The position numbers and the translations under genes are program-made. Source: Arthrobacter sp. Bi83 (GTDB taxonomy: Bacteria; Actinomycetota; Actinomycetes; Actinomycetales; Micrococcaceae). Taken from it: 64,000 bases of DNA. The notes under the pieces were generated by a model. It was not told the origin of the DNA. It made no database searches and saw only the letters and a list, made by a program, of their open reading frames with translations. This document shows, in pieces, positions 46,412 through 54,954 of this stretch (the stretch's first letter is position 1; each line of letters begins with the position of its first letter). The stretch is from assembly GCF_918698095.1 (NCBI RefSeq), contig NZ_CAKKLY010000008.1, positions 1-64,000 on the forward strand, read 5' to 3'.

Positions 46412-47734
46412 ATGACGACGACCCGCTCGCCAAAGCAGCCCCCCAGGCCGAGCCTTCCCATGATTGCAGCGACGACAGCAACGCTGCCTGCCGTCATGCT
46501 GTCCTCCCTGGCGCTCGCCCAGCCCGCCGCTGCGGACGCACAGCCCAGCGCGATTCCCGCAATGCTTGCTGCCGCCATGCAAGCCCAGGCAGCTGCGGCC
46601 AAAGCCGGCGTCATTCCCGCCGCGTCCGTTCCGGCCACCATTCCGGCCGGCTTGCAGCCTTCCCGTGCAACGCCTAGCAGCCATACGGTTGTCCGAGGCG
46701 ATACGGTCAGCGGCATCGCCGGCCGCTACGGCCTGAGCACATCGGGGGTGCTCAAGCTGAACAAGCTGAAACTCAACTCGGTGATTTATCCCGGCCAGAG
46801 GATCAAGTTGACTGCCGCCGCACCCGCCGCCAAGAAGGCACCGGTTGCCGCAGCCAGCACCGGCGGCAGAACGTATACCGTTAAATCCGGCGACACCCTG
46901 GGCGGCATCGCTGCCCGGCACGGTGTCAAGCTGTCCCAGGTACTGGGATGGAACCGCCTGAGCCTGTCGTCGGTCATCTACCCGGGACAGAAAATCAAGA
47001 TCGGCGCCGGGGTGGCAGTGTCGCCCGCTTCGGCCAGCCCGGCTCCCGCTGCCCAGGCCTCATCCCGGTCCTACACCATCAAGTCCGGGGATACGCTGTC
47101 CGGAATTGCTGCACGGCACGGAGTCCGGCTTGCCGACATCCTGGCGGCGAACCGGCTCAAGGTAACCAGCATCATCTACCCCGGTCACAAGCTGGTCATC
47201 CCGGGGAAGTCCACCGGCGCACTCCAGCCGGCATCCAGCGTCACTCCGTTGGTGCCCAGTTCCTTCCTTGGCTACACCTACCCCGCGGCAGTAGTGAGCT
47301 CCGCCAACAAGAACAAGGCACTGCTCAACGCGTCGCCGGTGCCGACATTGGCGCAGATGCAGTCCATCGTGGCCGATACAGCCCGGCGCATGGGAGTGGA
47401 CCCTGCCCTCGCCAAAGCCTTCGCCTACCAGGAGTCGGGGTTCAACCAGCGCGCCGTGTCCCCTGCCAATGCCATCGGCACCATGCAGGTCATACCCTCC
47501 TCGGGCGAGTGGGCATCCGATCTTGTCGGGCGGAAGCTCAACCTGCTTGACCCGTACGATAACGCGACCGCCGGCGTGGCCATCATCCGGCAGCTCATCC
47601 GCACAAGCAAGAACACGGACTACGCAATCGCCGGCTACTACCAGGGTCAGTATTCAGTCAGCAAGCACGGCATGTACTCCGATACCAAGGCCTACGTTGC
47701 GGCCATCAAGGCGCACCGGAAGACTTTCAGCTAA
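46412..47734 (+). CDS. Secreted LysM and lytic transglycosylase protein
   Basis: 440 aa with AGAGGAT upstream of the ATG. A signal peptide (residues 1-44, ending in AQPAAADA) is followed by three LysM domains at about 89-134, 152-197 and 219-265, each with the pattern GDT(V/L)xGIAxRxG and a YPGxxxK end. The C-terminal SLT domain (about 315-440) has the catalytic Glu in YQESGFNQRAVS, then AIGTMQVIPSSG. It should bind and cleave peptidoglycan outside the cell. The PASTA kinase gene follows. Confidence 0.93.
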   Translation: MTTTRSPKQPPRPSLPMIAATTATLPAVMLSSLALAQPAAADAQPSAIPAMLAAAMQAQAAAAKAGVIPAASVPATIPAGLQPSRATPSSHTVVRGDTVSGIAGRYGLSTSGVLKLNKLKLNSVIYPGQRIKLTAAAPAAKKAPVAAASTGGRTYTVKSGDTLGGIAARHGVKLSQVLGWNRLSLSSVIYPGQKIKIGAGVAVSPASASPAPAAQASSRSYTIKSGDTLSGIAARHGVRLADILAANRLKVTSIIYPGHKLVIPGKSTGALQPASSVTPLVPSSFLGYTYPAAVVSSANKNKALLNASPVPTLAQMQSIVADTARRMGVDPALAKAFAYQESGFNQRAVSPANAIGTMQVIPSSGEWASDLVGRKLNLLDPYDNATAGVAIIRQLIRTSKNTDYAIAGYYQGQYSVSKHGMYSDTKAYVAAIKAHRKTFS

Positions 47735-47785
47735 ACCCCCCGGCGCCCCCATCCGCGTGGTGCAGGGGCCGCTGCGGATAACGAT

Positions 47786-47821
47786 ACGGGTCCGGATCGC
47801 ATGTTGATTCGGACCCGTTTC
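47786..47821 (+). terminator. Terminator after the LysM gene
   Basis: A 9-bp stem (47786-47794 with 47810-47818) around a 15-base loop is followed by TTTCC. It lies just upstream of the kinase promoter. Confidence 0.65.
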
Positions 47822-47832
47822 CGTGCAGCAAT

Positions 47833-47845
47833 TAGGATCGTAGGG
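47833..47845 (+). promoter_or_regulatory. Leaderless kinase promoter
   Basis: A TAGGAT -10 (47833-47838) ends six bases before the kinase GTG, so the transcript probably begins at the start codon. No Shine-Dalgarno sequence is seen. Confidence 0.5.
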
Positions 47846-49995
47846 TGCAGGAAAACGTGTCGGACAGTCTTGTTGGTTCCCTGGTGGATAATCGCTACCG
47901 GGTCAATTCCAGGCTGGCAAGGGGCGGAATGTCCACCGTGTACCTGGCAACGGACCAACGGCTCGACCGCGAAGTGGCACTGAAGGTCCTCCACCCGCAC
48001 CTGGTCAATGACGGTAATTTCCTTGACCGCCTGGCCCGCGAAGCACGGGCTGCCGCCAAGCTGTCCCACCCCCATGTGGTGGGTGTCCTCGACCAGGGGC
48101 ACGACGGCCGGACGGCCTACCTGGTAATGGAGTACATCAAGGGCCACACCCTCCGGGACGTCATCAACGCAAAGGGCGCCCTCTCGCCCCGGCTCGCCCT
48201 CGCCCTCATCGATCCTGTCGTGGAAGGCCTCGGCGCCGCCCATGCAGCGGGACTCATTCACCGGGACGTCAAACCGGAGAACGTGCTGATAGCCGAAGAC
48301 GGCCGGATAAAAATCGGCGACTTCGGACTGGCGAGGGCAGTCACCGCCACCACGAGTACCGGGACGCTGATCGGCACGGTGGCCTATCTGTCACCAGAGT
48401 TGGTGCTGGGCAAACCGGCCGATGCACGCAGTGACATTTACTCCACCGGAATCATGCTTTTCGAGATGCTCACCGGCCGGCAGCCCTTCGACGGTGAAGT
48501 CCCGATCCAGGTGGCCTACCAGCACGTGAATTCGACGGTTGGGCCACCTTCCGGGTTCGCCCCCGGGCTCGCTGAAGAAGTCGACGAGCTCGTGCAGTGG
48601 TGCACCGCGAACGATCCCGAAAAACGTCCCGTGGACGGCAATGCACTGCTCTCCGAACTGCGGCACATCCGCACCAACCTCACCGACACGGAGCTTGACC
48701 TGCAACCCCCGGCAGCCCTCCATGCCGCGGAGGCAGCCGGCGCGGAGCCGGAGATGGGCGCGCGCGGACGCACCGGCGCAGCAGGACCCGTCCCGCCACA
48801 GCCGCCGATGCCACAGCGGCCGGCCGCCGTGAACCATACCGAACTGCTGAGTCCGGTACAGCGGCCCACGGAAATCATTTCGCACACGAGCAACCCCACA
48901 GCGGTCTTCCCCCATGCCCGGCAGCTGCCCCCGGCCTTCGGGCTGGAGCCGCCCGAAACCGACGACGCCGCGCCCGCTGCCCTGGGTTCCAGGGAAGCCG
49001 GCGACAGGGAACTGAGCAAGAGGGAACAGCGGAAACAGGACCGCGTCGGCGAAAGGGCGCGCTCCCGGGCCGCCGCAACCCCGCTGCGCACGCTGCGCGA
49101 AGGCAACTCACGGCGCCGTGGCGCTCTCTGGATCGTGATTCTGGTCATCGCGGCCCTCCTGGCCACCGGCGCAGGCTGGTTCTTCGGCATGGGTCCGGGT
49201 TCCCCCGGCACCGTGCCCTCAGTAGCGAACAGGACCGTGGCCGAGGCGCAGCAACTCCTCCGCACGGCCGGCTTTCAGTCGAGCACCCAGGATGTTTTCG
49301 ACGACGACGTCCGTGCAGGGCTGGTCGTGGGGTCGGAGCCAGATGCCGGAACGGAGATCCGCAAATTCCAGCAGGTCTCACTCTTCGTCTCCAAGGGCCC
49401 GCAGCTTTTCCCGCTTCCCGTGCTGTCAGGCAAGTCCTTGGAAACGGCCAAGTCAGCCCTCAACGGCTCTGAAATGGCCCTGGGAAAGATCACCGAGAAG
49501 TTCGATGAAGAAGCGGCGGCAGGCACAGTCCTCGGCCAGTCCCCCGCGGCGGGAACACAAGTCAGGCACGGAACGCCCGTGAGCCTCACAGTTTCCAAAG
49601 GCCCGCAGCCCATACCCGTACCGGATGTGCGCGGCGAGGAGAAGGAATCTGCCGTCCAGGCCATCGAGGCGGCCGGGCTGAAGGCGGTAGTCGCGAAGGA
49701 CACCGTGCATGACCGGAACGTTCCGAAGGGCGCCGTCGTCAACCAGGAGCCGGCGTCTGGCAATCTGACGCGGGGCCAGGCCATAACTCTGACCATCTCC
49801 GACGGACCGAAGCTCGTGAAGGTGCCGAACTACATCGGCAAGCAGGCCAGCGATGCCCGCGAAGCACTGGAGAAGCGCGGCTTCGAAGTCCGCGTCAACA
49901 ACATCCTGGGCGGGTTCTTCGGCACGGTCCGGGACCAGGATCCGGTGGACACCGAGGTACCTGAGGGATCAGTCGTGACGCTCACGGTCGTCTAA
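47845..49995 (+). CDS. PASTA-domain Ser/Thr protein kinase
   Basis: 716 aa. The N-terminal kinase domain (about residues 12-275) has all canonical elements: glycine loop LARGGMSTVYLA, catalytic Lys in VALKVLHPH, HRDVKPENVL, DFGLARAV and the activation loop TSTGTLIGTVAYLSPE. A disordered stretch of about 150 residues leads to a single membrane helix (about 427-450) and four PASTA domains (from about 454, 523, 590 and 657), which sense muropeptide or lipid II. It occupies the position of pknL next to an Rv2175c homologue. Confidence 0.95.
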   Translation: MQENVSDSLVGSLVDNRYRVNSRLARGGMSTVYLATDQRLDREVALKVLHPHLVNDGNFLDRLAREARAAAKLSHPHVVGVLDQGHDGRTAYLVMEYIKGHTLRDVINAKGALSPRLALALIDPVVEGLGAAHAAGLIHRDVKPENVLIAEDGRIKIGDFGLARAVTATTSTGTLIGTVAYLSPELVLGKPADARSDIYSTGIMLFEMLTGRQPFDGEVPIQVAYQHVNSTVGPPSGFAPGLAEEVDELVQWCTANDPEKRPVDGNALLSELRHIRTNLTDTELDLQPPAALHAAEAAGAEPEMGARGRTGAAGPVPPQPPMPQRPAAVNHTELLSPVQRPTEIISHTSNPTAVFPHARQLPPAFGLEPPETDDAAPAALGSREAGDRELSKREQRKQDRVGERARSRAAATPLRTLREGNSRRRGALWIVILVIAALLATGAGWFFGMGPGSPGTVPSVANRTVAEAQQLLRTAGFQSSTQDVFDDDVRAGLVVGSEPDAGTEIRKFQQVSLFVSKGPQLFPLPVLSGKSLETAKSALNGSEMALGKITEKFDEEAAAGTVLGQSPAAGTQVRHGTPVSLTVSKGPQPIPVPDVRGEEKESAVQAIEAAGLKAVVAKDTVHDRNVPKGAVVNQEPASGNLTRGQAITLTISDGPKLVKVPNYIGKQASDAREALEKRGFEVRVNNILGGFFGTVRDQDPVDTEVPEGSVVTLTVV

Positions 49996-50090
49996 CCGTT
50001 CCAGAGCATTGGCCCGTCCCCGGCGTCTGGCCCACGACATGCCTGCGGGCCCCGGGACATGCCCGGAGCCCGCCAGGGAACCGCTTGGAG

Positions 50091-50141
50091 TTAGTGCCGG
50101 GACGCTTCTACGGTGCCCGGCCTCCCCTTTAGTGCCGGGAC
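50091..50141. repeat. 13-bp direct repeat at the aroG stop
   Basis: TTAGTGCCGGGAC occurs at 50091-50103 and 50129-50141. The second copy contains the aroG stop codon (TAA on the minus strand); the first lies 38 bp past it. Confidence 0.7.
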
Positions 50142-51520
50142 AGGGCCCCGGCCACGAGGAATGCCATCTCCAGGGACTGCATGTGATTCAGGCGCGGATC
50201 GCACACCGACTCGTAGCGGTCCAGGAAGGCTTCCTGATCGATGGGGTCGGCGCCGCCCAGGCATTCGGCAACATCGTCACCAGTCATTTCGACGTGCAGG
50301 CCGCCCGGAATCGTGCCCAGGGCATGGTGCACTTCGAAGAAGCCGCGGACCTCATCGATGACGTCGTCGAAGTTGCGGGTCTTGTAGCCGTTCGGCGACG
50401 TGACGGTGTTCCCGTGCATCGGATCGGTGACCCACAGGACCTTCGCGCCGGACGCCGTGACCCTTTCCACGATCGCGGGAAGCTTTTCGCGGATGTTGCC
50501 CGCACCCATGCGGGTGATGAAGGTCAGACGGCCGGGTTCGCGGTCCGGATCCAGCTTGTCGATCAGCCGCAGGGCATCGTCACCGCTGGTGGACGGGCCG
50601 AGCTTTACACCGATCGGATTGCGCACACGCGAGAGGAAATCGACGTGCGCGTGGTCCAGTTCGCGGGTGCGCTCACCGATCCACAGGAAGTGCGCGGAGG
50701 TGTCATAGGGGAAGCCGGTGCGCGAATCGATGCGGGTCAGGGCACGTTCGTAGTCGAGCAGCAGCGCCTCGTGGCTGGCGTAGAACTCCACACGCTTCAG
50801 CGCCTCGAAGTCTGCGCCACAGGACGCCATGAACTTGATGGCACGGTCGATGTCCCGTGCCAGCGATTCGTAACGCGCGTGGGCGGGGTTCTCGGTGAAG
50901 CCCTTGTTCCACTGGTGCACGAGGCGAAGGTCCGCGAAGCCGCCCTGGGTGAAGGCACGGATCAGGTTCAGCGTGGAAGCGGAGGTGTGGTAGGCCCTGA
51001 GCATCCGGCTGGCATCGTGGCCCCGGGATTCGGGGGTGAAGTCGTACCCGTTGACGATGTCCCCGCGGTAGGCCGGAAGGGTCACGCCATCGCGGGTTTC
51101 ATCGTTCGAGGAGCGCGGCTTGGCGAACTGGCCCGCCATCCGGCCCATCTTGATTACCGGCATTGCGGCACCATACGTGAGGACCACTGCCATCTGCAGG
51201 ATCGTTTTCACGCGGGCGCTGATCTTGTCCGCCGTAGCGTCCCCGAACGTCTCGGCGCAGTCTCCGCCCTGGAGCAGGAAAGCTTTGCCCTGCGCGGCGG
51301 CGGCGAGCCGTTCGCGGAGAACGTCGACTTCACCGGCGAAAACGAGGGGCGGGAGCACCGACAGTTCACCGACGGATGCGTCGAAGACGTCCCTGTCCTG
51401 CCACGTGGGCTGCTGCGAGATGGGAAGGTCCCGCCAGTTGTCCAGTCCCGGATAATTAGCGGCACCGCTCTGTGCGGTGCTGGTCAGGGAAGAGGCCGGT
51501 TTTGCAGATAGCTCAGTCAC
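50129..51520 (-). CDS. aroG: 3-Deoxy-D-arabino-heptulosonate 7-phosphate synthase, class II
   Basis: 463 aa from the GTG at 51520, the length of the M. tuberculosis enzyme; longer in-frame starts lack support. It condenses PEP and erythrose 4-phosphate, opening the shikimate pathway. Motifs are FLLQGGDCAETF, KMGRMAGQFAKPRS, LPAYRGDIVNG, ASHEALLLDYERALTR and WVTDPMHGNT. The N-terminus begins TELSAKPASSLTS before the conserved GLDNWRDLP. It converges on the kinase gene. Confidence 0.96.
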   Translation of the reverse strand: MTELSAKPASSLTSTAQSGAANYPGLDNWRDLPISQQPTWQDRDVFDASVGELSVLPPLVFAGEVDVLRERLAAAAQGKAFLLQGGDCAETFGDATADKISARVKTILQMAVVLTYGAAMPVIKMGRMAGQFAKPRSSNDETRDGVTLPAYRGDIVNGYDFTPESRGHDASRMLRAYHTSASTLNLIRAFTQGGFADLRLVHQWNKGFTENPAHARYESLARDIDRAIKFMASCGADFEALKRVEFYASHEALLLDYERALTRIDSRTGFPYDTSAHFLWIGERTRELDHAHVDFLSRVRNPIGVKLGPSTSGDDALRLIDKLDPDREPGRLTFITRMGAGNIREKLPAIVERVTASGAKVLWVTDPMHGNTVTSPNGYKTRNFDDVIDEVRGFFEVHHALGTIPGGLHVEMTGDDVAECLGGADPIDQEAFLDRYESVCDPRLNHMQSLEMAFLVAGALSRH

Positions 51521-51533
51521 ACTACTAAGACTA
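51521..51533 (-). promoter_or_regulatory. aroG promoter, probably leaderless
   Basis: On the minus strand TAGTCT (51533-51528) is followed by seven bases and then the GTG start. No Shine-Dalgarno sequence is visible. The -35 is unclear. Confidence 0.4.
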
Positions 51534-51617
51534 GTTGCCGGAGCGGGCATCCGGACACCCGACCTGTCATTGACCGGAGGCTGGGCGTCATACACCTATG
51601 CCGAGCGCAAGGGGCGC

Positions 51618-52589
51618 CTAGGCACTGCGGGAGGATCCGGCGTCGTTCTCCCCACTTGGCTCGTGCCGGGAGCCTCGTCCGGGAGTTTCCCCGGGCGCGG
51701 CATCAGGTCCGCCGGCAGGGGCCGGTTCCCCTGCATTAGGCTCCCCGGCATTAAGCTCCCCGGCAACCTGCGCGGATCCATCCGGCGGGATGTCACCGCG
51801 AGCGTCACGGGCAGCGGAGGCGCCCGGCGGGGTGTCACCCGCCGGGGTCGCGTTGGTCGGGATCCCGCCAGACGGGGTCTCAGCGGACGGGGCCGCGGCG
51901 GAGGGGCCCTTCCCCGCCAGCCGCAGCTTGACCACGGCGGCATATTCATCCACGTATTCCTGCCCGGAGAGGCGCATGAGCTCATACATGATTTCATCGG
52001 TTACCGATCGCTGGATCAGCCGGTCTTCCGCCATGCCCTGATACCGGCTGAAATCCAAAGGTTCGCCGAAGATCATGCCAATGCGGCGGATGTTGGGCAG
52101 CCGTTTTCCGATCGGCTGGACCTTGTCCGTACCGATCATCGCCACCGGAATCACGGGCACCCCGGCCTGGAGTGCCAACCGGGCCACCCCCACTTTGCCC
52201 CGGTACAGGCGGGCATCAGGGCTTCGTGTCCCCTCGGGATAGATCCCCAGCAGTCCCCCGCTGGTCAGCACGTCCATGCCTGTCTCCAGCGAGGCCGCGG
52301 ATGCAGCACCACCGGAGCGGTCCATGGGGAGCTGGTTGGTGAGCCGGAAGAACAGGGCCGTCATCCGGCCCTTGAGCCCTGTGCCGGTGAAGTACTCCGA
52401 TTTGGCCAGGAAAATCACGGGCCGGGGCACCATGAGCGGCATGAAGATGGAATCCGAAAAGGACAGGTGGTTGGAGGCAATAATCGCCGCGCCCTCGGCC
52501 GGCACGTTGTCCAGTCCCTTGACCCAAGGCCGGAAGAGGGTGCGGAGCACCGGACCCAGGAAGACCCTTTTCATGACCCAATAGAACAC
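51618..52589 (-). CDS. plsC: 1-Acylglycerol-3-phosphate acyltransferase
   Basis: 323 aa from a GTG at 52589, with GGAGGGG about nine bases upstream. It acylates lysophosphatidic acid. The acyltransferase motifs are IIASNHLSFSDSIF (NHxSxxD form of HX4D), FLAKSEYF, GIYPEGTRSPDARLYRG and VPVIPVAMIGTDKV. The last 80 residues are low-complexity, with repeated Ala/Gly/Pro/Ser/Thr/Asp units (ELNAGEPNAGEP). That tail is unusual for PlsC. It is divergent from the first hydrolase gene. Confidence 0.92.
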   Translation of the reverse strand: MFYWVMKRVFLGPVLRTLFRPWVKGLDNVPAEGAAIIASNHLSFSDSIFMPLMVPRPVIFLAKSEYFTGTGLKGRMTALFFRLTNQLPMDRSGGAASAASLETGMDVLTSGGLLGIYPEGTRSPDARLYRGKVGVARLALQAGVPVIPVAMIGTDKVQPIGKRLPNIRRIGMIFGEPLDFSRYQGMAEDRLIQRSVTDEIMYELMRLSGQEYVDEYAAVVKLRLAGKGPSAAAPSAETPSGGIPTNATPAGDTPPGASAARDARGDIPPDGSAQVAGELNAGEPNAGEPAPAGGPDAAPGETPGRGSRHEPSGENDAGSSRSA

Positions 52590-52701
52590 GTGTCCAAACC
52601 CCTCCGGAAGGCAACTGGCAGGCGCTCCAAAGGACCCGGCCAGCACTGCAATGCAACCCTACTCTAGTGAGATTTAGGCGTAACAGTGACACGATGGTCT
52701 C

Positions 52702-53490
52702 ATGACAGAAAGCAGCGACCGGACCACGCCCGCCGCTTTCAGCTACCCGGGCCATGGCCCGAATGCGCGCATCGGAATCGCCATCTGCCATGGCTTCACC
52801 GGCAGCCCCTTGAGCATCCTTCCTTGGGCGGAATACCTGGCAGAACGGGGCTTCGCGGTCTCTGTACCGCTGTTGCCCGGCCACGGGACGCGGTGGCAGG
52901 ATCTGGCCCGCACTGGCTGGGGCGACTGGTTCGGCGCCTTTGACAAGGCGTATCTGGAGCTTGCCGCCAAGACCGACGACTGCTATGTGGCCGGCTTGTC
53001 CATGGGCGGCGCCATCGCACTGCTGACTGCCGCCCGCCGGGATGTGTCAGGCGTGGCCGTGGTCAACCCGGGACTGAGTTTCTATGACCGCCGGGTCCGG
53101 GTCATCGGACTGCTCAAGTACTTCCAGCGGACCACGGTTCCCATTGAAGAGGAAAATCCGACGGCGTCCCGCACCGAAGACGGCGACTACTCACGGACGC
53201 CGCTGGCAGCGGTCCATCAGCTGAAAAGGCTCTTCGCGGCCGCTGTCCGCGGACTCCCCAGGATCAAGGCGCCGGTGCTGGTTTTCAAGTCAGTGAACGA
53301 CATCGTGGTGCCGCCCACGTCCCTGGCTATGGTCAGGAAGGGTCTCGGATCAACCTGCCTTGAGGTCGTTTGGCTTCAACACAGCGGCCACGTTGCGACG
53401 CTGGATGTCGACGCCCGGGAAATTTTCGAAGCGTCCGCGCGGTTCTTTCAGGTGCACGCACGAAGCCACGTATCGTCGGAGAAGTCATGA
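52702..53490 (+). CDS. Alpha/beta hydrolase (carboxylesterase type)
   Basis: 262 aa. The fold is seen from ICHGFTGSPLSILPWAEYLAERGF (oxyanion loop), LLPGHGTRWQDL and the nucleophile elbow AGLSMGGAIAL with Ser near 105. A late His in LQHSGHVATLD completes the triad. It resembles carboxylesterase Est30-type monoacylglycerol lipases. Its stop overlaps the start of a related hydrolase gene (ATGA). Confidence 0.9.
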   Translation: MTESSDRTTPAAFSYPGHGPNARIGIAICHGFTGSPLSILPWAEYLAERGFAVSVPLLPGHGTRWQDLARTGWGDWFGAFDKAYLELAAKTDDCYVAGLSMGGAIALLTAARRDVSGVAVVNPGLSFYDRRVRVIGLLKYFQRTTVPIEEENPTASRTEDGDYSRTPLAAVHQLKRLFAAAVRGLPRIKAPVLVFKSVNDIVVPPTSLAMVRKGLGSTCLEVVWLQHSGHVATLDVDAREIFEASARFFQVHARSHVSSEKS

Positions 53491-54305
53491 GCATAGTTCC
53501 GGACCACAGTCCGTTCAGCAGCCCCTTTTCCGGCGAGGGCCCGAGTGTCGGCGTCGCACTCTCGCACGGGTTCACCGGCAGTCCGCACGCGGTGCGGGCC
53601 TGGGCAGCGGCGTTTGCCTTAGCCGGCTTCGCCGTCCGCATGCCGCTGCTTCCCGGTCATGGCACCACCTGGCAGGAACTGGCGCGAAGCCGCTGGCCGG
53701 AGTGGCATGACGCCATGGATGCGGCGTACCTGGAACTTGATGCCGAGTGCGACCAGGTCTTCTCGGCGGGCATCTCAATGGGCGGCGCCCTGGCCCTTCG
53801 TATCGCCGCCACCCGGCCGGTTGCCGGCACCATCCTCGTCAATCCCGCACTTGTCATCGACGATCCCCGCGCCCCGCTGGCCGGAATCCTCAAGCTGGTG
53901 CTCAAGAGCACGCCGTCCATAGGAAACGACATCCTCAAACCGGGCATTGACGAGGGCGCCTACGCCAGAACCCCCGTGGCGGCGGCCCATGAACTCAACA
54001 AGATGTTCAAGGACACCCGCAAGCTGTTGCCGCGCATTACAGCCCCGGTGCACGTGTTCCGCTCCACGGTGGACCACGTCGTTTCCGACTCGAGCATCGT
54101 AGCCCTTCGGCGCGGCCTGACCCGCGCGCCCCTGCAGTTGACCAAACTTGAGAACAGCTATCACGTAGCGACCCTCGATAACGACGCCGAGCAGATCTTC
54201 AGCGGCTCGGTGGACTTCATCCGTGACGTTCTCGCGCAGACCCGCCCGGGTCTGAAGCAGTCCGCGACAGCAAGCCAGAAGGGCGAGCCCGATGAACAGG
54301 CCTGA
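53487..54305 (+). CDS. Second alpha/beta hydrolase, paralogue of its neighbour
   Basis: 272 aa from the ATG at 53487. It has the same layout as the previous gene: LSHGFTGSPHAVRAWAAAF, LLPGHGTTWQELARSRWPEWHDAMDAAYLELD (in part), nucleophile elbow SAGISMGGALALR, and the His in NSYHVATLDND. The two probably arose by tandem duplication and have diverged. The C-terminus overlaps the next gene by 14 bases. Confidence 0.9.
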   Translation: MSIVPDHSPFSSPFSGEGPSVGVALSHGFTGSPHAVRAWAAAFALAGFAVRMPLLPGHGTTWQELARSRWPEWHDAMDAAYLELDAECDQVFSAGISMGGALALRIAATRPVAGTILVNPALVIDDPRAPLAGILKLVLKSTPSIGNDILKPGIDEGAYARTPVAAAHELNKMFKDTRKLLPRITAPVHVFRSTVDHVVSDSSIVALRRGLTRAPLQLTKLENSYHVATLDNDAEQIFSGSVDFIRDVLAQTRPGLKQSATASQKGEPDEQA

Positions 54306-54921
54306 TTCAAATTCGTCCGATCCCAGCGCCAACCAGGACGACGCCGTCTGGCTGGATCTCGTGGCCAGGCTGGAAGCGGACACTGCTTTTGATCCCGAAA
54401 CCCGCAACCAAAACGGTGCCGGGAGTACTCCCGCCGCGGACAGCACCGGCGCCGCCGGCGGCACGATGCCAGGTTCCGCAGCGGAGAGCCCGGCCAAGCA
54501 CTTCACCGACTTTGATCCGCTGGGGCTCGCACCGCGTGCCGGCGCGCCCACCGAGTTGTCGGCAGCAGAGCGGCAGGAGGCGGCCGCCCGCCAGCGCGCT
54601 GCCGAGAACGCTCCGCCGGGGTCCGGGGCGCCGGGATCTGCAGGATCCGAAGGCCCACGCGACTACGGCATGGAAGACGACGATGGCGCATTTGTGCCCG
54701 AGGAACCGCCCAGCCTCTCGGCCACCGACCCCCTGACCATGCTGGCGTGGATCGGCGCAGTGGGCGCTCCAGTGGCATTGGTATTGTCGGCGATGTTCTG
54801 GCGCTCAGCGCCGCTCCTGGCGATCCTCGGCATGGTGGTCACCTTTGTGGGCGCGGTGGTCTACCTGATCATGAAGCTGCCCCAGGACAAGGACGAAAAC
54901 GACGACGGCGCCCGGGTCTAA
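54292..54921 (+). CDS. Uncharacterised two-helix membrane protein
   Basis: 209 aa. About 145 hydrophilic, low-complexity residues (Ala/Gly/Ser/Glu-rich) precede two close membrane helices (about 150-170 and 174-195) and an acidic C-terminus (QDKDENDDGARV). I do not recognise a family beyond this layout. It overlaps the hydrolase gene by 14 bases, so coupled expression is likely. The last codons are part of a 19-bp tandem repeat. Confidence 0.7.
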   Translation: MNRPDSNSSDPSANQDDAVWLDLVARLEADTAFDPETRNQNGAGSTPAADSTGAAGGTMPGSAAESPAKHFTDFDPLGLAPRAGAPTELSAAERQEAAARQRAAENAPPGSGAPGSAGSEGPRDYGMEDDDGAFVPEEPPSLSATDPLTMLAWIGAVGAPVALVLSAMFWRSAPLLAILGMVVTFVGAVVYLIMKLPQDKDENDDGARV

Positions 54922-54942
54922 GCACGGCGCCCGGGCCTAAGC
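54905..54942 (+). repeat. 19-bp tandem repeat across a stop codon
   Basis: ACGGCGCCCGGGTCTAAGC (54905-54923) is followed directly by a copy at 54924-54942 with one mismatch, and a third, partial copy (CGCCCGGGTC) runs into the convergent ROK gene. The first two copies each contain a TAA in frame with the gene. Confidence 0.85.
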
Positions 54943-54954
54943 GGGACGCCCGGG

